Shown piece after piece: positions 16,020 to 32,161 of a stretch of DNA of 64,000 bases (position 1 is the first letter of the stretch; each line of letters begins with the position of its first letter). This DNA is from Cichorium intybus. Lineage: Eukaryota > Streptophyta > Magnoliopsida > Asterales > Asteraceae. The DNA lies in the NCBI GenBank assembly GCA_023525715.1, contig CM042014.1:23769404-23833403 (forward strand), in the 5' to 3' direction. A model generated the notes under the pieces. The model ran no database searches. It was not told the DNA's origin and saw only the letters and a list, made by a program, of their open reading frames with translations. The position numbers and the translations under genes are program-made.

Positions 16020-16460
16020 GATGTTCCTTGTGCAAATATATTAAGATACTACAAAGGATGCTCAAAATCCTCCACTAAAAGATGAGAAACTGGACATCAT
16101 TTGGTTACAAACTCAATGCATTTTGTAAGGTCCGTTTTTATGTTTTACGAAATTTTCAGTATCTAATCAAAGTTGATTTCATTCTTCCCCAGTGGTCACT
16201 TGGTACTACGATTTGCTATAACTAGAAGGAGACGTGAACCAGGATTTTTTTATAAGTTTTCAGTGTTTCTTGTTCAAATTTATTAAGATACTACAAAGGA
16301 TCCTTAAAATCATCCACTGAAAGATGATAAACTGAACATCATTTAGTTAAAAACTCCATACATTTTTTAAGCCCCGCTCATTTCATTCTTATGATCGGTT
16401 GGTATTACGATTTGCTATAACTAGGAGATGTAAACTAGAGTTTTCAATATGTTTTTCTGC
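16020..16460. repeat. diverged tandem duplication of about 240 bp
   Basis: AAGATACTACAAAGGAT...TCCACT(A/G)AAAGATGA and the following ACGATTTGCTATAACTA(G)AGG region occur twice, at about 16020-16255 and 16260-16460. The interval 16461-17175 has no identifiable gene. Confidence 0.75.
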
Positions 16461-17175
16461 TTTCCTTATCTTTGTGAAAAATGTTACATATCGTATTTTT
16501 AAGGTATTTGATTGTTGTTTTTGATCGAAGGTTCATCATTACTAGAAAGATGCGATGGCTTCCTGAGATTTACGTTGCGACACTATGAGTTATTTGTTAC
16601 GCGCCATACGCTTCTGGACAATTTTAACCTAAAAGAATCCCCAACATGTTCATCTGAGGTACCTGGTGGGGCGACGACTACTAGGAAATCGAGTGACGTC
16701 TAATTATATGGCAGAATATTTGTTGCCTTGTAGATTTCCTGGACTTAAGATTTAGTACCCATAAGGGATGCTGGATCAAGTTGGTAAAATATATATTTTT
16801 AGCCGAGTACTAAGAAACGGATTAATCACTACATAAAAAATGTAACGGTTAAATCCCTACATAAAAAATGTAATGATTTAAAAAATCAATGGTTTTTTGA
16901 GAAAAAGGTGAAAAATATGTAATGGAGAAATCGTGAAATATATTTATATTCTTTTTGTAAAAAACATGCTGATAATTCTAGTTACTGCTTTTCTGCATAA
17001 TTTCAGTTGAAAACATTATCAACGGCTTGGGCCGTATCCAAAGATATTTTCTACACACCAAACCCACAAATTAAATACTAACCCCATATCTTCTTCCCCA
17101 TCCAATGCATGCTTAAACGATCAAAATGAGTTGTAGCACTTGTATTGAGATTCGCAGAGAGGCCAAATTTATGAT

Positions 17176-17804
17176 TAGTGGTGAGCACGATGCAATTTGA
17201 TGCCGGTTTTTGGCAAAAACCGAACCGCAAATACGGTGTTTCTAATAACACTGAACGGTACAATCTTAAAGCGGTGCAGTTTTTTGTTTTTTTATGTGAC
17301 GGTTTTGTTCAGATTTAAACCATATAACGTGGTGTAGTTTTTTGGCTGTGGTTTTAAAACAACATAACTTTGGTGCGGTTCAAACCACAATTAAACATTT
17401 CAAATTTCATCCTACTTGTTTGAGCCTTTAGGACTTTTTTTGTGCTGTTTTAAGAGTTCAAGATGAAGACTATTAGGTTTAACAATAAAATAAACAATAA
17501 GCAATAACAAGTAAATTCAAATGTAATAATAAAATAAACAATAAGCAATAACAAGTAAATTCAAATGTAATGCTAATCGTAATCAACATTAAAACTTAAA
17601 ACACCCTTAGTTAAAAGTACTTAAACATCTTTTAGGTAATAACTATTATATATAAATGTCGAGTTAGTTAATTATTTCGGTCGCAAATGCGGTTTGTGGT
17701 TCGGTTTCTACGGTAGGTATATATATCTTAAAACCGCACCGTACCGAAAAGTATCATTCGTTTCGGTTTACGTGGTTTCGCTTCGGTTTTTGTTCACCCC
17801 TTTA
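17176..17804. mobile_element. hAT-like inverted-repeat element
   Basis: The left end TAGTGGTGAGCA and the right end TGTTCACCCCTTTA are imperfect inverse copies. The inner arms carry AACCGCA/TGCGGTT motifs in opposite order. I could not find a convincing 8-bp target duplication. A 44-bp tandem duplication (ATAAACAATAAGCAATAAC) lies at about 17482-17566. Family assignment is tentative. Confidence 0.5.
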
Positions 17805-17805
17805 G

Positions 17806-18960
17806 TTCTGACTTTGCTCACCTTTATTCATGAACAACAAAATATTCTCGAGCATGGTCCCATTTCATCGCCCTTTGTGCACAATGTGGAACGGTTTCGT
17901 GATGAATTTGGTCAGGTTGATGATTTCAAGTTTGTAGAAGTAGAATCATTGTTTACGCATATTGTGAACAAACGATGTATTACTATCCCATTTGCACATG
18001 TTTAAGGAGGATGTTGACGAGTCTCCTACACGGATTTGCTATCATTGTCAATCAGCAGGTAAGATGACTTTTTTTACTAGAACTCATTTTATTATCTTTG
18101 TTAACAGAGTTTGAACTTAGAAATCTTAAGCAACAAAGTAATAGAAATCTCTATAAGGCAAAACACGTGCTTTAATGTCTATTACTCTATTAATATCTTT
18201 GCTGAAATTTTATCGGACACCGTAAGATTCATACATTTTTGAAAACTCAATTTGAGGGAGGGCAAAAAAATTTCTTAATTCTTTAATTTTATTTTTAAAT
18301 TACAAACTAGTGTTTAAAAACTTGATCTTTTAATCTTTCGACATTGTTTTGGTTCTTTTGATTTGTAAATGGTTTATTTTTTATTATGTGTTTACAATGT
18401 TACAATTGTGTTGTCTAATAAACAAATTAAATAACAAATAATTGTTTATTAGACAACAAAATTGTAACATTGTGAATAAACGATATAAAAATAAACCATT
18501 TACAAAGCAAAAGAACCAAAACAACGTTGGAAGGTTAAAAAATCAATTTTTTTAAACGCGAGTTTGCAATTTAAAAAAAAAGAAAAAAATTAAGAAAAAA
18601 TGTTGCGCTTTCTCAAATTGAGTTTTCGAAAATTTATAAACATTACTCTGTTTCATAAGATTTCAGCAAGTGTATTAATAAAGTAATAGGAAGTTCAGCA
18701 AGTATTTTTCCGTATAGGAAATTCTATTACCGTGTTACATAACATTTGTAAGTTCAAACCCTATCATGAAAGATAATAAAATGAGTTCCGATAAAAAAAT
18801 GTCATATTACCAGCAGGCAATGATAGCAAATCAGTTGAGTAGACAGGTAAGCATCCTCCTCACATGTGAGGAATGAAATAGTAATACCCCGTTTGTTAAC
18901 GAGAATCGTAAACCATAATTTTACTCGTATAGACTTGAAATCATCAATCAGGAAATCGTT
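17806..18960 (+). other. reading frame interrupted by a fold-back element
   Basis: From 17806 a frame runs HEQQNILEHG, FVHNVERFRDEFGQVDD and FTHIVNKRCITIPFAH. It ends at the TAA formed where the fold-back element begins. After the element (from 18861) the same frame would continue for about 30 codons (EIVIPRLLTRIVNH) to a TGA near 18985. Composition is more protein-like than the neighbours, but I recognise no family. It may be a captured or decayed exon. Confidence 0.3.
18002..18860. mobile_element. fold-back element with long inverted arms
   Basis: The left arm begins AGGAGGATG and contains GATTTGCTATCATTG. The right arm ends in the inverse CATCCTCCT with CAATGATAGCAAATC. Complementarity continues to a centre near 18430 (TTGTCTAATAAACAA), so the whole 0.85 kb can fold on itself. 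CACATGT flanks both sides (17995-18001 and 18861-18867), extendable to 9 bp with two mismatches, which would suit a Mutator-type duplication. No protein is encoded. Confidence 0.85.
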
Positions 18961-20010
18961 TCACATTATGCACAAAAGGTGACGAAACCGGACCAAACTC
19001 AGGAACTTTTTGTATATCATAACTTTTGGCCTCTTCGCGATTCTTGATATAAGTGCTACATCGCATTTTGATTGTTTAAGCAAGGAACCGATGGAGATGA
19101 TATAGGGTTAATGTAGAAAACGATCACCTGAAATCATGCGGAAAAGAATAAAAAAATTACACAATTCTCCATTAGATACTTTTCACCATTTAAAAAAACC
19201 ACTAACTTTTTGGTAATGATTTAACGATTACCTTTTTCCGAACATTAAAGAAAACCATTGTCACGGTTAAACAATCCCATTTTCTTTTACCATTTAAGAT
19301 GCTATATTGAAGAAATTCAAAAAAATTATGAGCAAACTGAACGACTAAATAAATCAAGTGTTATGTTAATTTACTAAATAACTTAAATATTTCAAATGTT
19401 CAACCAAGGTTTCGTGTGTCAATGCGTTTCCCTTATCCTAACGAGGGGTAACCCTGGCGTAAGTTATAAACAAGACACAAAAATGATACTATACAAAAAC
19501 AATTGATACAGAGCACAAACATACAACATTTATAACTTATTACAAAATACAAAATGATATGACGTACTCATAAAAAAAATTAAACAATGATGCATGGCAC
19601 AAAAACAAAAAAAAAACACTTTAATCCCTTAAAAAGAAACACAATTTACAAAAAAATTGAAAGAAAGCTACTGAAATAATTACAAATAAAAAGATGGAGA
19701 AAAGGGAAGAACAAAGAAACACGGTATTAGGTCAAAAAACGGAACAATGAAAAACTATTGAAGAACTAAGAGGTTATAAATTAGAAGAAGACTTACTTAG
19801 GGAAGAAGACGAACAGAAGAAGAATCGCAGGTGACTAGGTGTAGCGGAGCAGCAGCGGAAGAAGAACGAATCGCAGAGGAAAAGTTTTGAGCTTTCTGTG
19901 TACACGGTACGTATTAGGTTAAAAGAATCTGTCAGCTTTTCTGTGTTATCTTTTGACCAAAAAAATATAAAACATAAAACATTTTTTTAATAAACAAACT
20001 ATCACTGATT
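18961..20010. other. AT-rich intergenic stretch
   Basis: No gene recognised. A small purine-rich block (GAAGAAGACGAACAG near 19800-19890) looks like part of a leader or a decayed element. Confidence 0.5.
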
Positions 20011-20019
20011 ATAATAGAA

Positions 20020-20340
20020 AAAAGATCAGTGACTAAATCATAAAAAACCAAACTACAGTGGAATTTGACCTTGAAAACTCACATACAAATGGTTGCTCCG
20101 TAATGCTGTGCATGAAACTTACTAACCCCTAAAATTTTTGAAATGGGCTAAAATTGTATAAACACGAGTCCAAGGGCTCGAGTGCAGGCTTTTTTAGAAT
20201 TTCTGTTGAAAATTTTGTGATTTATGCCTGGAAAAAAGAAGAACACACGAAAGTGACGAAACTGATACTTGGGTCTCCTATGTGGAAAGTGAAGATGTGA
20301 ACGATCCAGAAGGATGTCTGTTGATATTCATCATTTTCGT
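20020..20340. repeat. dispersed non-coding repeat, member 2 (partner 14985-15300)
   Basis: It shares ordered, diverged blocks with 14985-15300. See that entry. Confidence 0.6.
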
Positions 20341-21509
20341 AAAAAAGTATATAACCTGTGCTTCTTAAGGCCTTAACCATCTAATAATGGGCCCTCCAAA
20401 ATTGATGGTTATAAAGAAAATTTTATTTTCTTTTTCTTTTTGGTATCTTCGGAATTCGGAAACAGAGGGAAGTGAAAACTTGTTGCCTTTTTTCCTTATC
20501 TTTTTATATGTGTTTGTTTTTTATAGAAAAAAAAAACATTTCTAATCATTTTTTATTGCGAGCGCACAGACATTTACTTCGCAAACCATTTGTCTCTTAA
20601 AAGACTATATACGTCAAAATATCTGTGCGTCATCTTTTTTGGGAAGCCATACGTCAAAACGTCCGTGTGTTGTTTTTTTTGGGAAGACATTAGAAAAAGG
20701 TCTTCAAGGTCTTGCAAAAATCCTTAAGAAAAAAAGAAAACGTTGATTTATGAAAAAAAAAATTGTCATTTTTACAAATTGGCACTTTTAGGTTCTGTGT
20801 GGGTTTGTAATTTCACATATTATTATTATTTTTTTAAAATCCCACCTTTACAACAATTTTCAATTTGCATTTGCATTTCTCTTTATTCCTTATTATTATT
20901 TGATAACTCTTTTACACATTCTAATGTGTTATTAAACAAATTTAGATAACTTGATTAGCTTATATCTAATACAATGATCTGTTCAACTTATTAATATTTG
21001 CTTTACTTTTAGACTATTTATTACCGTCGGAACACAAGTTTTATAGATTTTATATCTATGCCCATTATAAAATAAGTTTTTAGTTTATTTTAATGTTTTT
21101 TGTCTAAAAGTTTTTCTTTCAACGATTCCGTATTTTTGAAGAGAGTAACATAATTTTCTTTGGTTACAGTGGTAATATGTAAATTAATTAGTGCCAACAA
21201 GTTGACTAACTAGTAACTCATTATATATATATTAATTTACCAAAATAAGTTTATAAGAGCTTTTTAATACAAATCCAAATAAATTTCTATTTGGAAATAG
21301 CAATTTATGATTCTTCTTTTAGCAAACTTTTATATTTACATTTTTTACCCTCGACTAATTTTGAATTAATTATTTTCACCCCTATTTATTATAAAGTTAT
21401 ATTATTGGTATTTCGTAAGTTGCGATTCCGGTCCCTTATCATATTTTAAAGTTACATTTTTCGTCCTTATATAATTTGTTTTTTCGTCGAGCTGCGTTTT
21501 TCAATATAC
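20341..21509. other. AT-rich intergenic stretch
   Basis: It holds a short diverged direct repeat around ATACGTCAAAA and TTTTTTGGGAAG (20600-20690). There is no gene. Confidence 0.55.
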
Positions 21510-21548
21510 AGGGCTTCCGCAGCATCGCACGGACAGTCCAAATACTAG
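21510..21548 (+). mobile_element. putative Helitron 3' terminus
   Basis: TCCGCAGCATCGCACGGA forms a short hairpin. It is followed by CAGTCCAAATA and CTAG, then T. The order hairpin, about 10 nt, CTAG, T matches Helitron ends and resembles the terminus at 9831-9857. The 5' end was not found. Confidence 0.45.
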
Positions 21549-22239
21549 TTGGAAATTAATTATAAAGAAGGATGGTCAAAGAAGCTGGCAAAAGACGGGT
21601 CCTACCCGTATTAGTTCGTACAACCATGTGATGACTCAAATATCATACTATTATCTAAATTGTTTTTAATGATATTCAATATTTTTACTATTTAAAATAA
21701 AAACTCAAGTCAACTTAATAAGGCCATAGTTCTCACTAAAATTAACCTTGACAATCTAAGTATGTGGAAAAGGAAGTGAAACTCGTTTATCAAACTCTGT
21801 TGAAAGGTTATGAATTATGATTGCGTGTACGGGCACCCCACAATTTCATATACACAACCGATCCTACAGTTTCAGAATTACCCAAATTACCCCAAGGATT
21901 CTACTAAAATTCCAAATGTTTCTCTATTTCCCATCAATGCTCAAGAAAGAGCAAGACAAGAAGACATGTGGTATTGTGTGGGAGTAATTCTCACACTTTT
22001 CTCTCCACGTACCTCAACACACTGTCATCTTCCCACACTTTTCTCCGACTCCCCATTTCAACAAGGAAATGGTCATTCTCCTTCCCACACTTATTATTAT
22101 TCTTTTAATAGATATATATGGCACAATTTATTTATTAAATTAATTAAGTATAATAGTTATATAGTAAACCAAATGGAAACAAAATTAATAAAAACTAAAA
22201 ACATTGCACCACTTAAGAGTATACATCACTTCGAAAATT
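21549..22239. other. unassigned stretch with a 148-codon open frame
   Basis: A plus-strand frame at 21810-22256 is open but resembles no family and has AT-rich, low-complexity codons at its end. It probably belongs to the 3' flank of the adjacent Harbinger remnant. Confidence 0.35.
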
Positions 22240-22990
22240 CGTCATCCGAAGGTTGACCCGATTTTTTTTCGTTTAAACACAGTTGTGTTATGTAAATGTG
22301 TTATACCAAATACGTTTGAAGAACATGATGTGTTTTTAAATTTACACTTTCGTACAGTTTGCCATGAATTGTGGGATACCAACATCCTCACGTTGAAAGG
22401 GTGCTGGGACTTCATTCTCATCAAAATAGCATGTATCATCACTTCATTCGACATTTGATACCATATTGCGCAGTATGATGCACGTGTATATAATGTTTCT
22501 TATCATGCTTAACTCTCATGCACCTGCCGAGTTTTAGATTATTCGCTAACGTCTCTTTAGCATCGTCCCACGTCTTTTCAAGCTGTTTCTTGAGTTGCTT
22601 TAAACTTCAGTTGTAGTTTAGCATCATTTGGACATATCTACGACTTGGCAAACGTAGCCCACTTAGGGTATATCTCATCAGTTAGACAATACGTGTGCTT
22701 GTAAGTCGTTCCATTTAACTGAAAATATTCATGCGTGCTTTCCAAATCGTCAACAATATGTATGATAATAATTTACTCATCCGAAACCTTCGTCGAAATA
22801 TTTCCGTCTTCGTAAACTGCATTCTTAACGAAGTGGTGATGCTCGTAGGCTTATATTCACGGTCTCTTTCTATATAAGTCGGCCTGAACTTTTAGCTACA
22901 ACGTTTCAAAAGATTTTGATAGCTTTTTGCGTAATATCCAAACAAAGTCTCTGCATCACCCAAATTTCCGACGAAGAAGAAGATGATGAT
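22240..22990 (-). pseudogene. PIF/Harbinger transposase pseudogene
   Basis: On the minus strand a Ser-rich start (MSSLLSSSSSS) lies near 22985. The segment RPTYIERDRE is followed by FRRRFRMSKLLS near 22800, typical of the N-terminal part of plant Harbinger nucleases. YCLTDEIYPKWATFAKS near 22650-22700 matches the conserved YYLADGIYPKW block, and a KDV(E)R-like stretch follows. The segments lie in different frames, contain stops, and a large part of the catalytic core between them is missing. In the family this nuclease excises and inserts elements with a 3-bp TAA/TTA duplication. This copy is dead. The family's second, Myb-like protein was not found. Confidence 0.75.
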
Positions 22991-23428
22991 AATAATGAAG
23001 ACATTTTTTGGGTTCGAGAAAGTAAAGATAAAATGTGTTGAAGTGTGGTTTTAATAATATTTATAGGGAAAAATAAAAACAGAAGATAAAATATATATAT
23101 TTATGCAATGTAGCCGTTGGGAATAAAGAGAGAAAGAGACATCCCCCAAGTCCCGTGGGGGGAAAGAAATGCGGGAAAACGGGGGAGGGGGCGGTGTTCC
23201 CGTGGAGTCCCGCACTCCACGTCGAAACCCCTCTTGGTCTTTCTCCTATGCCACTTCCACTTCTCATGGCCTAAACCGAAACTGCTTTCGTTATTTCGTA
23301 CGCAGTTTTAGGGCGTATCAATCTCACTCGCCATTGTCATCTCTATTAGTCTCATAATTTACAGTTGCTTTCTCTCTCTAGAAACCACCGTTGATCGGAG
23401 GGTCTTCGCCGAAACCCGCACCGTGACG
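22991..23428 (+). promoter_or_regulatory. upstream region of the UBP12/13-like gene
   Basis: A G/C-rich stretch (23145-23225) with GGGGGAGGGGGCGG is followed by C/T-rich sequence (TTTCTCTCTCTAGAAACC) like a plant 5' untranslated leader before the ATG at 23429. No TATA box stands out close to the start. The G-rich block could instead be the terminus of the adjacent Harbinger element. Confidence 0.35.
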
Positions 23429-27929
<4,501 letters not shown>

Positions 27930-28174
27930 ATCAACAACCTCGTTTTTTGTAATGGTTCACTTTTTACCATATAATCGATTTATCCGATTTGAGACCGGTC
28001 ACAAAACTGGTTATACCGATTCCTGCATTTTAATCCAAAAACTAGTTTAGAATCGAGCACACTTAAGAAAAAAACCATTTCATACAATATGGAAAATAAA
28101 AGAAGACGCTTAAAATCGATTTGGGTCAAACTAAATTTGCTTTTGTACACGTGTATCTACTATATGTAGAAAAG

Positions 28175-29818
28175 TAGAGGTGAACACCTAGACCTGTCTA
28201 AAGTCTAAACTTGTTTCAAAATTTAGACAAAGATTGGACCGGTCTAGTACCGAGCAGTTTAGGTTCGATATTGACCAGCGGTCTCAGGTTTGTCACAATA
28301 TTTAGCCTTACATTTGTCTTGCCCAATCTTATAGTTGGGTTCAGTCTTGAATCGGTCTTAAAAAATGATTATGTGATCGTAAACTTATTTTCCAACATTT
28401 ACCATTTATTTGATAGTATTTGCGAAAAAATAACGAGTTTTAAATCATGAGATGACAAAGTGGAGGCTGTTATTGGTGGAATGACATCAACACTTCTAAA
28501 ATATTTTGAAACTTTTCCACGGATTTTATGATTTTTTGGTATTAAATCCATTGGTAAATTTTAGAGGTGTAATGTAACTACTATCGGTGAACGTTTTGGT
28601 CATTATGAAATCGAATAAAAGGCTTTTTCACTATTTTGAACGTTCTTCGAATACATGTGTCTGATAAAATAGTTGTGAATCACGACCTTATGTCCTAAGA
28701 CAACCAAGTAACCAAACTAGTTATATCTTGAGAACATGCGAGAATTTAATGAGTATCAGCATGGCATGGTTTAATGAATTTACTCAATCAAGCAACCGAC
28801 TACATTTGTAACATAGTTGAAATTATTTTGCATACTTTTATATTTTAAAATATTGGCAAGAAAGAGAAATGTTGGTTGATATAAAGTCTTAGCCACAATG
28901 GATACAGATGTACTAACGGTCCAAGTAGTAGCTTCAAAATGTTGTTTTACGCTTAGTGGCATGATGTTAAGTGCAAGAAAATATATGTTCATGCATGAAT
29001 TGGTTCGAATGACCGTAATCCTTAAAGAATATTATAATTCACTATAGAGAGCACTATTAGGATCTTGAAGAACTCTCAACCCAAATGGAACACGAGATTG
29101 TGGAAGATGAAATGTAAAGAAAGTTAGCGGAAGTGTCATCATATACTAACATCGATGTTAAAGAAACCAACAAAGACTTCGTTTATGCTTAGTGGCATGA
29201 TATTAAGTGCAAGAAAATATATGTTGATGGATGAATTGGTTCGAATGACCATGATGCTTAAAGACTATTATAATTCACTGGAGAGAGCGTTATTAGGATC
29301 TTGAAGAACTCTCAACCCAAATAGAACATGAGATTGTGGAAGATGAAATGTAAAGAAAGTTAGCGGAAGTGTCACCATATACTAACATCGATGCTCAAGA
29401 ACGAAATGCAAATTACGCAACAGGTACATCGTCCAAAGACGCCCATGATCAAGAATACACATATTGCAAAGAAAACAATAATTTTTGGAATATCTTTCCG
29501 GATATGATGTTTTAATGATATGCTTGTGGTTTGCAAGTTATGTAATGCTATGTAACTATTTATAAGTTTTTTATATTAATAGAAACATTAAAACTTTTAT
29601 TAATGTTATGAAACAACGTCGCCCAAAAAAGAATAGAGCAAAAAGAAACCAAAACAGAATTACAACCGACCAAGCACGTGTAAAGACCTTCGTAACAAAC
29701 TTGTCTAAATGAAATCAGATCGAAAAAACAGACTGAAAACAAACTATCCGGGACTGGTCCAAGACTAAACCGAGATTGGCCATGCCCGAAGACCTAACCG
29801 AGATTTTGATCACCTCTA
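28175..29818. mobile_element. degenerate hAT element
   Basis: The left end TAGAGGTGAACA and right end TGATCACCTCTA are near-perfect inverse copies. The flanks GTAGAAAAG (28166-28174) and GTAGAAAG (29819-29826) fit an 8-bp duplication with one extra A. Subterminal GGTCT/AGACC-type motifs occur at both ends. No intact transposase was found. It lies 245 bp after the stop codon of the UBP-like gene, so it may supply or disturb 3' processing signals. Confidence 0.75.
28951..29400. repeat. 236-bp direct duplication inside the hAT element
   Basis: Two copies begin GCTTAGTGGCATGAT at 28951 and 29187 and share AACTCTCAACCCAAAT and GAAAGTTAGCGGAAGTG. They differ at scattered positions, so the duplication is not very recent. 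Confidence 0.9.
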
Positions 29819-29935
29819 GTAGAAAGCTTTTGAGTTTATTTAAAATATAGAAAAAAGAAGAAGAATGTATTGAAGAAACGTTTTGCCATACTAGCTAAAC
29901 CATCACTGTTTACAAAAAAATCTACTATGATGAAG

Positions 29936-30514
29936 GTCATGTTTACATGTATTATTTTACATAACATGATTCTAGAAGACGAATGACATGCTATATGTCA
30001 ATACGACGAAAATGAAATCATTTCCAATCCACAACCACTTCCAGTTGCGAGTCCAGAATACCTTCAGCGAGTGCAGATAGTGCGCAGTCGAGAAATTCAT
30101 GGCAATCTTCTTCGTCATCTAATCGATCATCGTTGGACGGTGGACCATATTGATCTAAATATGGATCCGGTGAACGAGTACGACGGTGGATATTCAGATG
30201 AAGACAATATATGAGGTCGTGTTTTTATTTTATGTCATGTTTTAGTCGTTTTAAGTTTTTATTTTATATATTGTAATTTTTTTTAAGTTTCATGTCCTGT
30301 AATTTTTTAATGAAATGTTTGTTTTTATGTTTTCATTAAAAATTGTGTTTTATTTTAATATAAAATTTCACAAAAAAATTAAAAAAAAATAGTTTAGCAA
30401 TGATTAGCACATGCTGACTGCTACCACCAAATTCTTTCAGCATGTGCTAACAAGCTGAAATCTGACGTGGCATAGTTCAGCATGCTTAGCATGCGTTGAC
30501 TGCTCCCCCCAGCC
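29936..30514 (+). pseudogene. PIF/Harbinger transposase C-terminal remnant with 3' terminus
   Basis: The frame reads CIILHNMILEDE, a TGA stop at 29984-29986, then YDENEI, SPEYLQRVQIVRSREIHG, NLLRHLIDHRW and an acidic end (GGYSDEDNI) before TGA at 30212-30214. HNMI.EDE and the LIDHRW-type end are the C-terminus of plant Harbinger nucleases. About 300 bp further, TGCTCCCCCCAGCC (ending 30514) followed by TTA is the inverse of the GGCTGGGGGGAG terminus seen at 4912. The 5' part is absent, and the single stop shows decay. The element may belong to the family that mobilised the 4912-5118 MITE. Confidence 0.75.
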
Positions 30515-30517
30515 TTA

Positions 30518-30879
30518 CCATTCTCGAATCTTCGTTCTCCTCTGCTTTTTATTCGCTTATCGATCCTCCTTTTCTGCAACTGCTCGGACACCTGTACTCT
30601 TTCGATACTCACTCGAGTCTTCTTCTTAGGTAATTCCTATCTAATTTCTATAGTTTCATGATATTCTAATAGGCAATTATTTTCCGATTACTTGCATTAA
30701 CGTCTGTCGCCTAGTATTTTCAATCTCCTACTCAAATTAATCACGCATCTAAACTCATATACTGATTTTCAAAATTATGTGTGTTTGTGTGTGTGTTTGG
30801 CTTTTAGCTACGGATTGATGTAGATATACCTGAAATGTTTTAACATGCCGATTTAAATGCTCCAAAGGAATTGACATTT
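30518..30879 (+). other. leader-like stretch without a gene
   Basis: C/T-rich sequence (30518-30630) followed by GTAATTCC resembles a plant 5' untranslated exon and donor, but no coding sequence follows. A GTGTGTTTGTGTGTGTG run sits near 30780. Confidence 0.3.
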
Positions 30880-31350
30880 GACTTTCGCTTGGAAGGCGAT
30901 ACATGTTGTGGTTCTTTGTTGCTGTTGAGATCCGCCATGGCTTTTTCTAAACCCCATTTTTTCCTCTTGTTTCGATTGGCGTTTCGCCATCCACCGGATC
31001 CGTCCCAGCCAGGGATTCATTTTTTTCTTTCTTTTTCTTAAGTTTTACAAAAGTACCCCACCAAATTACAAATCACTTATAATTTTTATCTTTTTATGTA
31101 ATCCTCAGTTCCATATAAAACGCATTAAATCAATACGTTTGTTTACTAAAAAAAAGTCAATTTATCATTTTATTTAGTCCATATAAAAACACTACATTTG
31201 CTTACTCAAAAAATCATTTACCACCTTAAGCAAGCTCCACTATCATTGTTTAAAAAATAATCCTTCGCTCTTTTTATCCTTACTTTTCATGGTAATTTTC
31301 TAGATAGTTATTTGTTTGTCCTTCATAGTTCACACAAACATGATCTCTAT
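30880..31350. repeat. dispersed repeat, member 2 (partner 12800-13570)
   Basis: It aligns with 12800-13227 and, after the MITE-free TA, with 13486 onward. On the minus strand near 30880-30960 a start-like frame MADLNSNKEPQHVSPSKRKS is open, unlike its partner. Confidence 0.8.
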
Positions 31351-31400
31351 GTATCAGTTTATGTTGACGACATTATAATCACATGCACCTTTTTCAAGTT
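31312..31400 (+). pseudogene. Ty1/copia reverse-transcriptase fragment
   Basis: HSSHKHDLYVSVYVDDIIIT contains the YVDD catalytic motif in copia-type context. The frame is lost soon after. No LTRs could be tied to it. Confidence 0.7.
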
Positions 31401-31619
31401 TTTTCAAGATTCTTCACTCGTTTACATCCAAGTACGTACTGAAATATCATGTTATATTGAGTTATTTTATTTTTGTTCTAAGTCACCCTTTTTATATGAC
31501 TTTACCATAGTCGGAAATGCTATCTTCTTAACTTACTACATCAGACTTGGTTTCATGATCGAAACCATTGTCGGGACATGTTTGTTTTTGTTTGGGGATC
31601 AAAGTTGTAAGATATGACT

Positions 31620-32156
31620 TGATGTCATAAAAAGCTTTTTACAAGTATGAGTTCTCAACAATACGAAGTTTTATAAATATTAAACTACTCAAAGTGTATA
31701 TAAGATGAGGTGTTATACTATTTGATGACAAGTAATAACCAGATATTGTAAGGCACCACTAATACTCTTTATGCAAATAATGTGATGTACTAACATGGAG
31801 GTCCAGGGTTCAAACCCTGGCACTAACATAACAAGGACTAATTTAGGAGTAGGATAGATTTGTCGTTCTATAAAAAAAAACTTGAGTAATTTACTTTTAG
31901 GGTTACAAATTCTTACAAGGCATCAATCATAGAAAGCATTACGAAATTCATCATCAAATGTCTCAAAAATATTCTAAAATTCCTACCGAAATTTCGGCAT
32001 GACCTCTGGGCAACTAGATAAAAATTCATATCGACTAAAATTCAATACGAAAGCCCAAAATATGACTCGGATGTACCAAAACATTTTGCAAAGCTACAAA
32101 AGGGTATTACTAAACCTTTAAACAATTCTCCCTTAACATTAACAATACTACCTCAA
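31620..32156. other. non-coding stretch with a Pol III box B-like sequence
   Basis: GGTCCAGGGTTCAAACCCTGG (31801-31821) resembles a tRNA T-arm/box B. It is followed about 60 bp later by an A-rich run (TATAAAAAAAA). No box A, acceptor stem or anticodon arm could be drawn, so this is at best a SINE remnant. Confidence 0.3.
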
Positions 32157-32161
32157 TAAGG

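Noticed and set aside
16512..16703. 63-codon open frame
   Set aside because: No recognisable motif; length is within chance expectation.
31795..31830. tRNA gene
   Set aside because: Only a T-arm-like segment. No acceptor, D or anticodon arms can be drawn.
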